Assembly (NCBI RefSeq): GCF_006088715.1
Contig: NZ_CP030771.1
Coordinates: 6,405,501 to 6,469,500, forward strand
Source: Streptomyces sp. YIM 121038
Lineage (GTDB): Bacteria > Actinomycetota > Actinomycetes > Streptomycetales > Streptomycetaceae
Reading direction: 5' to 3'
DNA length: 64,000 nt
In this document: positions 23,259-32,040 of the stretch, piece by piece
How the letters are laid out: each line of letters opens with the position of its first letter
Position numbering within the stretch: the first letter of the stretch is position 1
Translations under genes and position numbers: made by a program
Notes under the pieces: generated by a model
What the model saw: the letters and a program-made list of their open reading frames with translations, nothing else
The model's database searches: none
Told to the model about the DNA's origin: nothing

Positions 23259-23384
23259 ACGGGCCAGTCCCACCCTGGGACAGGGCGTCCACGTAATGAG
23301 GACGTGATGATCTCGACTGAGGAGGCACGCGGGCATCGCTGCCGCGCAGGTCACAGCCCCTGTCGGCGCCAGCGCCCACCTGGC

Positions 23385-23426
23385 CTCCGGAGCCGTGTGC
23401 GCAGGTTCGAATCCTGCCGGGGGCAC
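23385..23426 (+). repeat. att site: 42-bp tRNA-Arg(CCG) 3' fragment (right border of the array)
   Basis: Identical over 42 bp to 13581-13622; two more stem bases upstream (GG at 23382-23383) fit the tRNA anticodon stem. It again lacks a D-arm and 5' acceptor strand. To its right lie the native tRNA trailer and chromosomal genes, so this is the chromosome-side att site. Confidence 0.85.
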
Positions 23427-23444
23427 CTTGGATTAGGTGCCTGT

Positions 23445-23482
23445 AGACCCCGCCACCAGCAGCTTCGCTGGGGACGGGGTCT
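23445..23482 (+). terminator. Native tRNA-Arg trailer terminator
   Basis: AGACCCCG (23445-23452) pairs with CGGGGTCT (23475-23482), with an inner CAGC/GCTG pairing. It follows the 42-bp tRNA fragment by 18 bp, exactly as at 13641-13678, and is the presumed terminator of the tRNA before insertion. Confidence 0.68.
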
Positions 23483-23540
23483 TCGCGTATGTGCGGATGG
23501 CGGGCGGAGGCCTCCCGCTCCCGGGGCGCCGGCGCAGCCC

Positions 23541-24986
23541 TCAGCGTTCCTCCCCACGCGTCAGCGCCCCCTCCACCAGCGCCCCCGCCGCCCCCACATA
23601 CCCCGCCGGATCGCACCAGCGGTCCAGTTCCGCGCGGGTGACGCGGCCGGTGAGGGCGGGGGCCTCCTTGAGGTGGGTGGCCAAGGGGCGGCCGTCCCGG
23701 GTCGCGGCCGCCGCGGCGGTGGTCACGAGGTCTCGGGCGGCCGCTCTGCCCAGGAGTGGGGTCAGCTCTGCGACGAGGCGTTCGGCGACGAGTTGGCCGC
23801 CGGTGAGGGCGAGGTTCGTGCGCATGCGGTCCGGGTGGACGACCAGGCCCTCGGTGAGTTCCACCGCGGTGTGCGCGGCGCCGCCCGTCAGGCGCAGGCA
23901 CTCGCGCAGCGGCTGCCACTCCGCGTGCCACGCCCCGGCCGAACGCTCGTCCTCGGAGAGCAGGCACTGCGTCAGGATCCCGGCCAGCGGCGGGACTTGG
24001 AGCGCCGCGCTGCGGATCAGGGTGGTCAGCACCGGGTTGCGCTTCTGCGGCATCGCCGAGGAGCCGCCGCGCCCCGGCACGTGCGGTTCGCCGACCTCCC
24101 CGACCTCGGTGCGGCTCAGCGACTGGACGTCCACCGCCAGCTTGCCGAGGGCCCCGGCGGTGTGCGCGAGCGCGGCACCCAGGTCGGCGATCGGCGTGCG
24201 CAGCGTGTGCCAGGGCAGCACCGGCGCCCGCAGCCCCGTCTCGGCGGCGAACGCCGTCACCAGGCGTTCGGCGTCGGCCCCGTACCCCGCCAGCGTGCCC
24301 GCCGCGCCGCCGAGCGAGACCGGCAGGGCGTCCCGTACGGCGGCCACGCGGGCGTCCGCGGCGAGCACCAGCTCCCGCCACCCGGCCGCCTTGAGCCCGA
24401 ACGTGGTGGGCACGGCGTGCCGCCCCAGGGTGCGCCCCGCCACGACCGTGTCGCGGTGGGTGCGGGCGAGCCCGGCCAGGGCCCGCCCGACACGCGCCAG
24501 GTCCGCCCGCAGCAGCCCGAGCGCGCCCTTGGCCACCAGCATCGCCGCGGTGTCGAAGACGTCCTGGCTCGTCGAGCCCCGGTGGACGTACTCGGCGGCC
24601 TCCGGGTCCACCACCGCCACCGCGCCGGTCAACGCGCGGACCAGGCCCACCACCGGGTTGCCGCTCTCGCGCGCGTGCACCGCGAGCGCCCGCAGGTCGA
24701 GCCGGTCGGCCCGCGCGGCGTCGGTGATGGCCCGCGCCGCCCCCGGCGGCACCGCGCCGATCGCGGCCTGCGCGCGGGCCAGCGCGGCCTCGGCGTCCAG
24801 CATGGCCCGCAGCCAGGCCAGGTCGGACACCGCCCGCTCCACGGGGGCTCCGGCGCGCACGGGGGAGAGGAGCCCGGCGTCCACGGCGTACGGATCGGCG
24901 GCGGCGCCGTCCGCCGCGGCGAAGGGCACGTCCCTCGCGGCGGCCTGCCCGGCCTGTCGGTCCTCGGGATCCCAGGGCCCGTTCAT
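23541..24986 (-). CDS. PcaB-like 3-carboxy-cis,cis-muconate cycloisomerase / lyase family
   Basis: A 481-aa protein of the fumarase/aspartase/adenylosuccinate lyase superfamily. The signature loop 'GSSAMPQKRNP' is present, with 'STSQDVFDTA' and 'GRTLGRHAVPTTFG' as in PcaB. The N-terminal ~30 residues are unusual, so a later start is possible. The ATG overlaps the stop of a 54-aa gene by 4 nt. PcaB acts in the protocatechuate branch of the beta-ketoadipate pathway, but no other pca genes are nearby. The true substrate may therefore differ. It is the first chromosomal gene beyond the att site. Confidence 0.75.
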   Translation of the reverse strand: MNGPWDPEDRQAGQAAARDVPFAAADGAAADPYAVDAGLLSPVRAGAPVERAVSDLAWLRAMLDAEAALARAQAAIGAVPPGAARAITDAARADRLDLRALAVHARESGNPVVGLVRALTGAVAVVDPEAAEYVHRGSTSQDVFDTAAMLVAKGALGLLRADLARVGRALAGLARTHRDTVVAGRTLGRHAVPTTFGLKAAGWRELVLAADARVAAVRDALPVSLGGAAGTLAGYGADAERLVTAFAAETGLRAPVLPWHTLRTPIADLGAALAHTAGALGKLAVDVQSLSRTEVGEVGEPHVPGRGGSSAMPQKRNPVLTTLIRSAALQVPPLAGILTQCLLSEDERSAGAWHAEWQPLRECLRLTGGAAHTAVELTEGLVVHPDRMRTNLALTGGQLVAERLVAELTPLLGRAAARDLVTTAAAAATRDGRPLATHLKEAPALTGRVTRAELDRWCDPAGYVGAAGALVEGALTRGEER

Positions 24987-25147
24987 ACGGCTCGTACGGC
25001 TCGTACGGCGACCTCGGTGTACTCCCGCTGTGCCGCCCGCCCGGCGTACGCGCCCCGGGCACGCGATCGTCGTACGCGCTCGTACGCCCACAGGATGCCG
25101 ACAAGGGCTGAGTCGTAGTCGTGCGCGGTCGCGTTCACATGGAGCAT
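24983..25147 (-). CDS. 54-aa conserved-looking small protein coupled to the PcaB-like gene
   Basis: Reading from the ATG at 25147 gives 'MLHVNATAHDYDSALVGILW' followed by an Arg/Ala-rich helix 'AYERVRRSRARGAYAG' and a stop in the ATGA overlap with the lyase start. AAAGGGGA lies five bases before the ATG. Nearly all codons end in G or C. Overlap, ribosome-binding site and codon bias support translation. Function unknown, possibly a small partner of the lyase. Confidence 0.6.
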   Translation of the reverse strand: MLHVNATAHDYDSALVGILWAYERVRRSRARGAYAGRAAQREYTEVAVRAVRAV

Positions 25148-25220
25148 TGAGTCCCCTTTCCTCTTTCCTCGCAGGCAACCGTTCCCTCCTCGAAAACGGT
25201 TCGATCCTGACGGGGAGGGA

Positions 25221-25247
25221 GGAGGGGCGGCAGCGCGCGGCCCCTCC
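25221..25247 (-). terminator. Hairpin after the dioxygenase gene
   Basis: GGAGGGGC (25221-25228) pairs with GCCCCTCC (25240-25247) just downstream of the dioxygenase stop at 25253. It probably ends or attenuates that transcript before the small gene. Confidence 0.45.
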
Positions 25248-25252
25248 CGTCG

Positions 25253-26245
25253 TTACGACGTCCCGGCGAACATCCTGCGGAGCTTCTCCGACATCCACTC
25301 CCCGGCGATCACGGGTGTGCCACCCCCACCCGCGCGGAGTGGTTCGATCGTGGCGTCGTGGTTGGGGAGGTAGAAGAACGGGATGGTGAGCCGGGACGAG
25401 GTGTCCCCGTCCGGCGGGTTGACGACGCGGTGCATGGTGGAGACCCAGCGCCCGCCGGTCCACAGGCTCATGAGGTCGCCGATGTTGACGACGAAGCCGC
25501 CCGGGACCGGGGGGACGTCGCGCCAGGTGTCCCCGCTCTGGAGGACCTGCAGCCCACTGCGGTCGGCCTCCTGGTAGAGGATGGTGAGGCTGCCGAAGTC
25601 GGTGTGCGGGCCGCGGCGGAGCTGGCCGGGCAGCGGGGGCTCCAGCTGCGGCGGGTAGTAGTTGACGGCGACGGACGAGCCGTGGCGGTCGAACTTGTCG
25701 GCGAAGAACTCCTCGTCCAGGTCGAGCGCGCGGGCGAAGAGCCGCATCAGGTCCGCCGCGAGGTCGGCCATGGCCGCCAGGTAGTCCTGCCACACCTCCT
25801 TGAAGCCCGGCGGGTTCGCGGGCCAGGCGTTGGCCAGGGTCCAGGTCGCCCACTCGTCGCCGAGCCTGCCCCGCTCCGCCGCGTCCAGCTCGCCCGTCGC
25901 GTGCGCGGCGAAGGCCTCGCACAGGTCGGGCGGCGACTCCTGGCCCAGGCTCCGGGCGGTCGACCCGCCCGAGCGCCGGAAGCCCGAGACCCCCGGCCGG
26001 TGGGCGACCAGCTCCTTCTCCTCCCGGGGGAGGGCGAAGAAGGCGCCGGTCACCGTGAACATGCGGTCGATGAGCGTCCGGGGGACGCCGTGGCCGACGA
26101 CCACGAAGAAGCCGGAGCTCCGGCACGCCCGGTCGATCGCCGCGGCGACGGCGGCGCGCCCCCGAGCGGTGTCCCTGGCGGACAGGTCGATGACGGGGAC
26201 GAAACCGTCGGCGGCTGCGGAGGCGGCCACCTGGTCATCCTGCAT
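25253..26245 (-). CDS. Isopenicillin-N-synthase-like 2-oxoglutarate/Fe(II) dioxygenase
   Basis: A 330-aa protein. The N-terminal DIOX_N region ('VPVIDLSARDTARGRAAVAA', 'GFFVVVGHGVP') precedes the jelly-roll core. The iron ligands are read in 'GPHTDFGSLTIL' (HxD, near residue 215) and 'MHRVVNPP' (His, near 270). 'SSRLTIPFFYLPN' supplies the Arg/Ser that hold the co-substrate. Length fits the family. It is divergent from a TetR gene, which probably controls it, and lies upstream of the 54-aa/PcaB-like pair. The substrate cannot be told. Confidence 0.85.
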   Translation of the reverse strand: MQDDQVAASAAADGFVPVIDLSARDTARGRAAVAAAIDRACRSSGFFVVVGHGVPRTLIDRMFTVTGAFFALPREEKELVAHRPGVSGFRRSGGSTARSLGQESPPDLCEAFAAHATGELDAAERGRLGDEWATWTLANAWPANPPGFKEVWQDYLAAMADLAADLMRLFARALDLDEEFFADKFDRHGSSVAVNYYPPQLEPPLPGQLRRGPHTDFGSLTILYQEADRSGLQVLQSGDTWRDVPPVPGGFVVNIGDLMSLWTGGRWVSTMHRVVNPPDGDTSSRLTIPFFYLPNHDATIEPLRAGGGGTPVIAGEWMSEKLRRMFAGTS

Positions 26246-26545
26246 GCGCTTCCACTCCTGTTCGGGTGTACGGATCGATTCTGTGCCGGTGGTTGTCCGG
26301 GGCCGCCCGGTTCGGTCGCGTGCGACTCGGCTCGACGCCGGACGCCACCCACAGCGCCACGGTGCGGCCGTGCGCCGCCCCGGCGTTGAATGCCTCCGGC
26401 TCGCACAAGGGTCGGGTTACTCGAACGTTGGTCTAGTGGGCCGTGACTGTACTACAGATCCGTGCGCCGGGACCCGCCGGAATGTGCGCTCCGAGGGCGT
26501 CAACTGCCCCCGTGGCAAGGGGATGTGAGGAGGAAGGAAGGGTCC

Positions 26546-27379
26546 GTGAAAGCGCGAGCGACCCCGCCCGGGACCGGCGGTCCGGCCGTGGAAGACTCAG
26601 CCCGCGAACACTCGGTGACGCGCGCCGCGCCCGCCGTGAGCCGCGTGACTGTGGAGGTGAGCGTCATCGCAGGCGGAGAACACCCGAAGAGCGAGTCCGG
26701 CGGGGGAAGCGGGGCGGTCGGCAACGTCTGGCTGCGCCCCCCGCGGGACAAGGGAGAGCCGCCCCTCACCCGTGCCCGCATCGTCCGGGCGGCCGTCGAC
26801 CTCCTGGACGAGGAGGGGATGGAGCGCCTGACGATGCGCCGCCTGGCCGAGCGGCTGCAGGCCGGTGCCACCACCCTGTACTGGCACGTGAAGACGAAGG
26901 GCGACGTCATCGACCTCGCCGTCGACGCGGTCTTCGGCGAGACGCCGGTCCCCGACCGGCACGGCGACGACCCGCGGCAGGACATCGCCACCCTGGTCGG
27001 CGACTGGCGGCAGGCCATGCTGCGGCACCCCTGGGTGGCCACCGGGCCCGCCAGGCAACGCCCCCTGATCGGGCCCAACTTCCTGACCTGGATGGAGTTC
27101 CTGCAGTCCGCCCTGGTACGCACCGGACTCACCGGGAAGCGGCTGAACGCGGCGACGTGGGCGCTGTACAACCACGTGATGGGAGCCACCGCCACCCAGT
27201 CCAGTCTGCGGCTGTCCGCCGAGGAGGCCAGGATGGGCCAGGAGTACCTGGAGAGCCGCCGCGAGCAGTACCCGACGGTCGCCGCGAACCAGTACATCTC
27301 CGACGACGACTGGGACGCCAACTTCGCCCTCGGCCTCGCGTTCCTGCTCGACGGGATCGAGGCGGGGACACGGCCCTGA
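26546..27379 (+). CDS. TetR/AcrR-family regulator with TetR_C-type ligand domain
   Basis: A 277-aa protein. After an unusual ~65-residue polar N-terminus comes the TetR helix-turn-helix 'LTRARIVRAAVDLLDEEGME' and 'LAERLQAGATTLYWHVKTKG'. The C-terminal domain ('HPWVATGPARQRPLIGPNF', 'WALYNHVMGATATQSSLRLS') resembles the tetracycline-repressor-type ligand domain. Start GTG at 26546 follows GGAAGG; a later start nearer the HTH is possible. It is divergent from the dioxygenase gene over a 300-bp gap and is probably its repressor and autoregulated. Confidence 0.8.
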   Translation: MKARATPPGTGGPAVEDSAREHSVTRAAPAVSRVTVEVSVIAGGEHPKSESGGGSGAVGNVWLRPPRDKGEPPLTRARIVRAAVDLLDEEGMERLTMRRLAERLQAGATTLYWHVKTKGDVIDLAVDAVFGETPVPDRHGDDPRQDIATLVGDWRQAMLRHPWVATGPARQRPLIGPNFLTWMEFLQSALVRTGLTGKRLNAATWALYNHVMGATATQSSLRLSAEEARMGQEYLESRREQYPTVAANQYISDDDWDANFALGLAFLLDGIEAGTRP

Positions 27380-27472
27380 CGGCGGTCCCGCGGGGCCGCC
27401 GGGGCTCCCTCGCAAGTGGCGGAAGTAGGGAAAACCCGGACGCGACGGCGGGTGTCGACCTACTCTCGAGTT

Positions 27473-27925
27473 GTGCCAGGCGTGCCCGGCCGTGTGCTTG
27501 TTGTGGACGACAACAAGGTCATCCGGCAACTGATCAGGGTCAATCTCGAGCTGGAGGGCTTCGAGGTCGTGACCGCGGCCGACGGTGCCGAGTGCCTGGA
27601 CGTCGTGCATCAGGTCCGACCCGACGTCGTGACCCTGGACGTGGTCATGCCCCGCCTCGACGGCCTGCGCACCGCCGCCCGGCTGCGCGCCGACCCGCGC
27701 ACCCAGGACGTGCCCCTCGTCGTGGTCAGCGCCTGTACGCAGTACGAGGTGGAGGCGGGCCTGGAGGTCGGCGTCGACGCGTTCATGGCCAAGCCCTTCG
27801 AGCCCGCGGAACTCGTCAGCGTCGTACGCCAGTTGATGGCCCGCGGTGACCGCGGTGACCGCGGCGACACCCCCCTCGGCACCCGCTGCCCCGGCGGCGG
27901 CCCGGAGCGGGCCGGCCACCCCTGA
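27473..27925 (+). CDS. Stand-alone response-regulator receiver protein
   Basis: A 150-aa single receiver domain. The acidic pair is in 'RVLVVDDNKVIRQL', the phosphoacceptor Asp in 'VVTLDVVMPRLDGL', and the conserved Lys in 'FMAKPFEPAEL'. No output domain follows, only a Gly/Arg-rich tail. GTG start at 27473. No kinase is adjacent; it sits immediately upstream of the nrtL-lysA region. Such proteins act by protein contact. Confidence 0.82.
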   Translation: MPGVPGRVLVVDDNKVIRQLIRVNLELEGFEVVTAADGAECLDVVHQVRPDVVTLDVVMPRLDGLRTAARLRADPRTQDVPLVVVSACTQYEVEAGLEVGVDAFMAKPFEPAELVSVVRQLMARGDRGDRGDTPLGTRCPGGGPERAGHP

Positions 27926-27958
27926 CCCGGCCCCCGGGGCCCTGCCCAGGGGCTGACC

Positions 27959-27983
27959 GGGCCCCGGCCCCGCCCGGGGCCCC
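27959..27983 (+). terminator. Hairpin after the receiver gene
   Basis: GGGCCCCGG (27959-27967) pairs with CCCGGGGCCC (27973-27982) shortly after the stop at 27925. It is very GC-rich with a small loop and no T-run. Confidence 0.42.
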
Positions 27984-28109
27984 TCCACCGCACCGCGCCC
28001 CCGAGCCCCGCCCTTCCCGGCAGAGCCTTGGGAAACGGTCACGGCGCAAGCACTAGGGCCCGCGCCCCCGCGCACGCCAGCGACCCCCCGTCTCCCCTAC
28101 CCTTGTCCC

Positions 28110-29189
28110 GTGACACCCGTCGAGCTCTCCCGCACCGTGCTGCGCGCCCTGCGCGCCGCCGTGGACGCCGGAGAGCTCAGCGCCACCGTGCCCGAGCGGG
28201 CGCACGTGGAGCGGCCGCGCCCCGGCGGCCGAGGCGACTACGCCAGCAACCTCGCCCTGCGCATCGCCCGGGAAGCGGGCGCGCCCCCGCGCCGCGTCGC
28301 CGAGATCCTCTCCGCGCGCCTCGCCGCCGAACCCGGCATCGCCCGCGCCGACGTCACCGGCCCCGGCTTCCTCAACATCACCCTCGACGGCGACCCCGGC
28401 ACCCGGCTCGTCACCGAGATCCTCGCCCGCGGCGAGCGGTACGGCCACCTCACCCCCGACACCGGGGAACTCGTCCAGCTGCACATCCCGCACGAGCTCC
28501 GCGCCGCCGTCGTCGCCGACAGCGCACGCCGCATCCTGCGCTCCCAGGGCGCCCTCGTCCGCGTCACCTGCGACGCGGCCCCCGACCCCGCCTGGGCCGA
28601 CGTCCTCGGCGTACGCGTGGACGCACACGGACGCCCCCCCGTCCCGCTGCCCACCCTCCGCCCGGTCCCCGCCCCGGCCGAGCCGGACCCCCTGCGCCTC
28701 GGCCGCGACGCCGCCCGCTGGGCCCTGCTCCTGCCCGCCGCCCACGACCACCCCCACACCGGCGACGGCCACCTCGCCCAGCGCGAGACCAACCCCCTGT
28801 TCCGCGTCCGGTACGCCCACTCCCGTGCCCGCGCCCTCACCCGCAACGCCGCACAGCTCGGCTTCACCGCCGCCCCCGGTGACGTCCGCGACACCGAAAA
28901 CGCGGTGGCGGAAGCAGCGGGGGACGACGGACACTCGCTGCTCGGGGCCCTGGGCGACCACCCCGCCGTCCTCGCCGCCGCCGCCCGCCACCGCGCGCCC
29001 GACCGGCTCGCCCGGCACCTCGTCCGTACCGCTGACGCCTTCCTGGCGCGGGCCCACACCGTGCTGCCGCTCGGTGACGAGAAACCCTCGGCCGCCCACC
29101 GCGCCCGGCTGGCGCTCGCCGAAGCCGCCGGGACGGTGCTCGCCGGCGGCCTGTCCCTGCTCGGCATCAGCGCGCCCGCGTACCTGTGA
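28110..29189 (+). CDS. nrtL: NrtL: ArgS-related anticodon-binding protein
   Basis: A 359-aa protein built from the ends of arginyl-tRNA synthetase. The N-terminal additional domain is at about 1-110 ('[14 protein letters not shown]'), and a C-terminal DALR anticodon-binding domain at about 230-359 ('[16 protein letters not shown]'). The catalytic core is missing: a degenerate HIGH region, '[17 protein letters not shown]', near residue 125 is followed by only ~80 residues before the DALR domain. It cannot charge tRNA. The gene lies 22 bp before lysA, suggesting a link between tRNA-Arg binding and lysine biosynthesis. Confidence 0.82.
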   Translation: MTPVELSRTVLRALRAAVDAGELSATVPERAHVERPRPGGRGDYASNLALRIAREAGAPPRRVAEILSARLAAEPGIARADVTGPGFLNITLDGDPGTRLVTEILARGERYGHLTPDTGELVQLHIPHELRAAVVADSARRILRSQGALVRVTCDAAPDPAWADVLGVRVDAHGRPPVPLPTLRPVPAPAEPDPLRLGRDAARWALLLPAAHDHPHTGDGHLAQRETNPLFRVRYAHSRARALTRNAAQLGFTAAPGDVRDTENAVAEAAGDDGHSLLGALGDHPAVLAAAARHRAPDRLARHLVRTADAFLARAHTVLPLGDEKPSAAHRARLALAEAAGTVLAGGLSLLGISAPAYL

Positions 29190-29211
29190 GACGAGAAGAG
29201 TCGAAAGAGCC

Positions 29212-30603
29212 ATGAGTCGTTCCGCCCACCCCGCAGGACCCCGGCACGGAGACGTCCTGCCCGAGGGCCACTACTCCCCGCCGCCCGCCGACCTCAACGC
29301 CCTCGACCCCAAGGTCTGGTCGAGGACCGTCACCCGCGGCGCCGACGGCGTCGTCAGCGTCGGCGGCACCGACGTCCTCCGGCTCGCCGAGGAGTTCGGC
29401 ACCCCCGCCTACGTCCTCGACGAGGCCGACTTCCGCGCCCGCTGCCAGGCCTGGCGCGACGCCTTCGGCCCCGACGCCGACGTGTTCTACGCGGGCAAGG
29501 CCTTCCTCTCCCGCGCCGTCGTCCGGTGGCTGCACGAGGAAGGGCTCAACCTGGACGTGTGCTCCGGCATCGAGCTGGCCACCGCCCTGGACGCGGGCAT
29601 GCCCGCCGACCGCATCGCCTTCCACGGCAACAACAAGAGCGCCGCGGAGATCGAGCGCGCCGTCCGCGCCGGCGTCGGCCGCATCGTGCTCGACTCCTTC
29701 CAGGAGATCGTGCGGGTCGCCCACATCGCCGACGGCCTGGGCGTCCGCCAGCGCGTGCAGATCCGCGTGACCGTCGGCGTCGAGGCCCACACGCACGAGT
29801 TCATCGCCACGGCCCACGAGGACCAGAAGTTCGGCATCCCGCTGGCCGGGGGACAGGCCGCCGAAGCCGTGCGGCGCGCCCTCAAGCTCGACGGGCTCGA
29901 CCTCATCGGCATCCACAGCCACATCGGCTCGCAGATCTTCGACACCTCCGGCTTCGAGGTGGCCGCCCACCGCGTCGTGGGCCTGCTGAAGGACATCCGC
30001 GACGAGCACGGCGTCGAACTCCCCGAGATCGACCTCGGCGGCGGCCTCGGCATCGCCTACACCCCGGCCGACGACCCGCGCGAGCCGCACGAGATCGCCA
30101 CCGCCCTGCGCGAGATCGTCACCCGCGAGTGCGAGCGGGCGGGCCTGCGCGTGCCCCGGCTCTCCGTCGAGCCCGGCCGCGCCGTCGTCGGCCCGACCGC
30201 CTTCACGCTGTATGAGGTCGGCACCATCAAGCCGCTCGACGGCCTGCGGACGTACGTCTCCGTCGACGGCGGCATGTCCGACAACATCCGCACCGCGCTG
30301 TACGACGCCGAGTACAGCGTCGCGCTCGTGTCCCGCTCCTCCGACGCCGAGCCGATGCTCGTCCGCGTCGTCGGCAAGCACTGCGAGAGCGGCGACATCG
30401 TCGTCCGCGACGCCTTCCTGCCCGCCGACCTCGCGCCCGGCGACCTCATCGCCGTCCCCGCGACCGGCGCCTACTGCCGCTCCATGGCCAGCAACTACAA
30501 CCACGCGCCGCGCCCGCCGGTCGTCGCCGTGGCGGACGGCGCGGGCCGGGTCATCGTGCGCCGGGAGACGGAGGACGACCTGATGCGACTCGACGTCGGG
30601 TGA
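29212..30603 (+). CDS. lysA: Diaminopimelate decarboxylase
   Basis: A 463-aa PLP enzyme that converts meso-diaminopimelate to L-lysine. The PLP lysine is in '[12 protein letters not shown]' near residue 96; 'HGNNKS', '[12 protein letters not shown]', '[10 protein letters not shown]' and '[10 protein letters not shown]' bind PLP phosphate. '[10 protein letters not shown]' supplies the Cys/Glu of the second active-site half and '[12 protein letters not shown]' the C-terminal Tyr. Length is normal. It is followed at 139 bp by hom, giving the aspartate-family cluster lysA-hom-thrC-thrB. Confidence 0.97.
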   Translation: MSRSAHPAGPRHGDVLPEGHYSPPPADLNALDPKVWSRTVTRGADGVVSVGGTDVLRLAEEFGTPAYVLDEADFRARCQAWRDAFGPDADVFYAGKAFLSRAVVRWLHEEGLNLDVCSGIELATALDAGMPADRIAFHGNNKSAAEIERAVRAGVGRIVLDSFQEIVRVAHIADGLGVRQRVQIRVTVGVEAHTHEFIATAHEDQKFGIPLAGGQAAEAVRRALKLDGLDLIGIHSHIGSQIFDTSGFEVAAHRVVGLLKDIRDEHGVELPEIDLGGGLGIAYTPADDPREPHEIATALREIVTRECERAGLRVPRLSVEPGRAVVGPTAFTLYEVGTIKPLDGLRTYVSVDGGMSDNIRTALYDAEYSVALVSRSSDAEPMLVRVVGKHCESGDIVVRDAFLPADLAPGDLIAVPATGAYCRSMASNYNHAPRPPVVAVADGAGRVIVRRETEDDLMRLDVG

Positions 30604-30741
30604 GTCGTCCCCGCCGGTGAAAGGCGGACCCGATACAACCGGTACGTGAAATGGATGTCTCACGATCCGGACTTTGGTCAGAAACACCGTTCCGGTGGGT
30701 GAGACTGGACCCACCGTACTTGGAGAAGGAAACGAGGTCGG

Positions 30742-32034
30742 ATGATGCGTACGCGTCCGCTGAAGGTGGCGCTGCTGGGCTGTGGGGTCGTCGGCTCAGA
30801 GGTGGCGCGCATCATGACGACGCACGCCGACGACCTCACAGCCAGGATCGGCGCCCCGGTGGAGCTCGCCGGGGTCGCCGTCCGGCGCCCCTCCAAGGTG
30901 CGTGCGGGCATCGACCCGGCGCTCGTGACGACGGACGCCACCGCGCTCGTCAAACGCGGGGACATCGACGTCGTCGTCGAGGTCATCGGCGGCATCGAGC
31001 CCGCCCGCACCCTCATCACCACCGCCTTCGAGCACGGCGCCTCCGTGGTCTCGGCGAACAAGGCGCTCATCGCCCAGGACGGCGCGGCCCTGCACGCCGC
31101 CGCCGAGCAGCACGGGCGCGACCTCTACTACGAGGCGGCCGTCGCGGGCGCGATCCCGCTGATCAGGCCGCTGCGCGAGTCGCTCGCCGGTGACAAGGTC
31201 AACCGCGTCCTCGGCATCGTGAACGGCACGACCAACTTCATCCTCGACAAGATGGACACCACGGGCGCGGGCTACCAGGAAGCCCTGGACGAGGCCACCG
31301 CCCTCGGGTACGCGGAGGCCGACCCGACCGCCGACGTCGAGGGCTTCGACGCCGCCGCCAAGGCCGCGATCCTCGCCGGCATCGCCTTCCACACCCGGGT
31401 GCGCCTCGACGACGTCCACCGCGAGGGGATGACCGAGGTCACCGCGGCCGACTTCGCGTCCGCGAAGCGCATGGGCTGCACCATCAAGCTGCTCGCCATC
31501 TGCGAGCGGGCCGCCGACGGCGGCTCCGTCACCGCCCGCGTGCACCCCGCGATGATTCCGCTCAGCCACCCGCTGGCGAGCGTCCGCGAGGCGTACAACG
31601 CGGTCTTCGTGGAGGCCGAGGCCGCCGGCCAGCTCATGTTCTACGGCCCCGGCGCGGGCGGCGCGCCGACCGCCTCCGCCGTCCTCGGCGACCTGGTCGC
31701 GGTGTGCCGCAACAAGCTCGGCGAGTCCACCGGACCCGGTGACTCCGCCTACACCCAGCTGCCCGTGAGCTCCATGGGCGAGGTCGTCACGCGGTTCCAC
31801 ATCAGCCTCGACGTGGCCGACAAGCCGGGCGTGCTCGCCCAGGTGGCCACGGTCTTCGCCGAGCACGGTGTCTCCATCGACACCGTCCGCCAGACGGTCA
31901 AGGACGGCGAGGCCTCCCTCGTCGTCGTCACGCACCGCGCGCCCGACGCCGCCCTCAGCGGCACCGTCGAGGCGCTGCGCAATCTCGACACCGTGCGTGG
32001 TGTCGCCAGCATCATGCGGGTTGAAGGGGAGTAA
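30742..32034 (+). CDS. hom: Homoserine dehydrogenase
   Basis: A 430-aa enzyme reducing aspartate semialdehyde to homoserine. The N-terminal NAD(P)-binding motif is 'VALLGCGVVGSEVARI'. The catalytic domain contains 'VSANKALIA', 'GIVNGTTNFILDKM' and 'GYAEADPTADVEGFDAAAK', the homoserine dehydrogenase signature. A C-terminal ACT domain (about 350-430, 'DVADKPGVLAQVATVFAEHG') provides threonine feedback inhibition. Two adjacent ATGs (30742, 30745) are possible starts behind GAGG. thrC follows six bases after the stop. Confidence 0.97.
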   Translation: MMRTRPLKVALLGCGVVGSEVARIMTTHADDLTARIGAPVELAGVAVRRPSKVRAGIDPALVTTDATALVKRGDIDVVVEVIGGIEPARTLITTAFEHGASVVSANKALIAQDGAALHAAAEQHGRDLYYEAAVAGAIPLIRPLRESLAGDKVNRVLGIVNGTTNFILDKMDTTGAGYQEALDEATALGYAEADPTADVEGFDAAAKAAILAGIAFHTRVRLDDVHREGMTEVTAADFASAKRMGCTIKLLAICERAADGGSVTARVHPAMIPLSHPLASVREAYNAVFVEAEAAGQLMFYGPGAGGAPTASAVLGDLVAVCRNKLGESTGPGDSAYTQLPVSSMGEVVTRFHISLDVADKPGVLAQVATVFAEHGVSIDTVRQTVKDGEASLVVVTHRAPDAALSGTVEALRNLDTVRGVASIMRVEGE

Positions 32035-32040
32035 GCAGCA

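Larger units (their letters stand above)
13581..23426. mobile_element. Decayed integrative element 2 (9.8 kb between att repeats)
   Basis: The segment is bounded by the two identical 42-bp tRNA-Arg 3' fragments. Next to its left border lie an integrase C-terminal remnant fused to a RepSA-type initiator fragment and a frameshifted KorSA-like GntR gene, the expected int-rep-kor neighbourhood of an AICE. No transfer gene remains. Cargo: a DUF4365 protein, a SCO4402-family protein, two tandem paralogues with a PrimPol-like gene, an XRE pseudogene and a phosphotransferase. It can no longer excise by its own integrase. Confidence 0.78.

Noticed and set aside
23541..26126. An 861-codon open frame apparently fusing the dioxygenase strand region to the PcaB-like lyase
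   Set aside because: The upstream ~380 codons are a shadow of the dioxygenase gene in another frame; the lyase has its own start at 24986.
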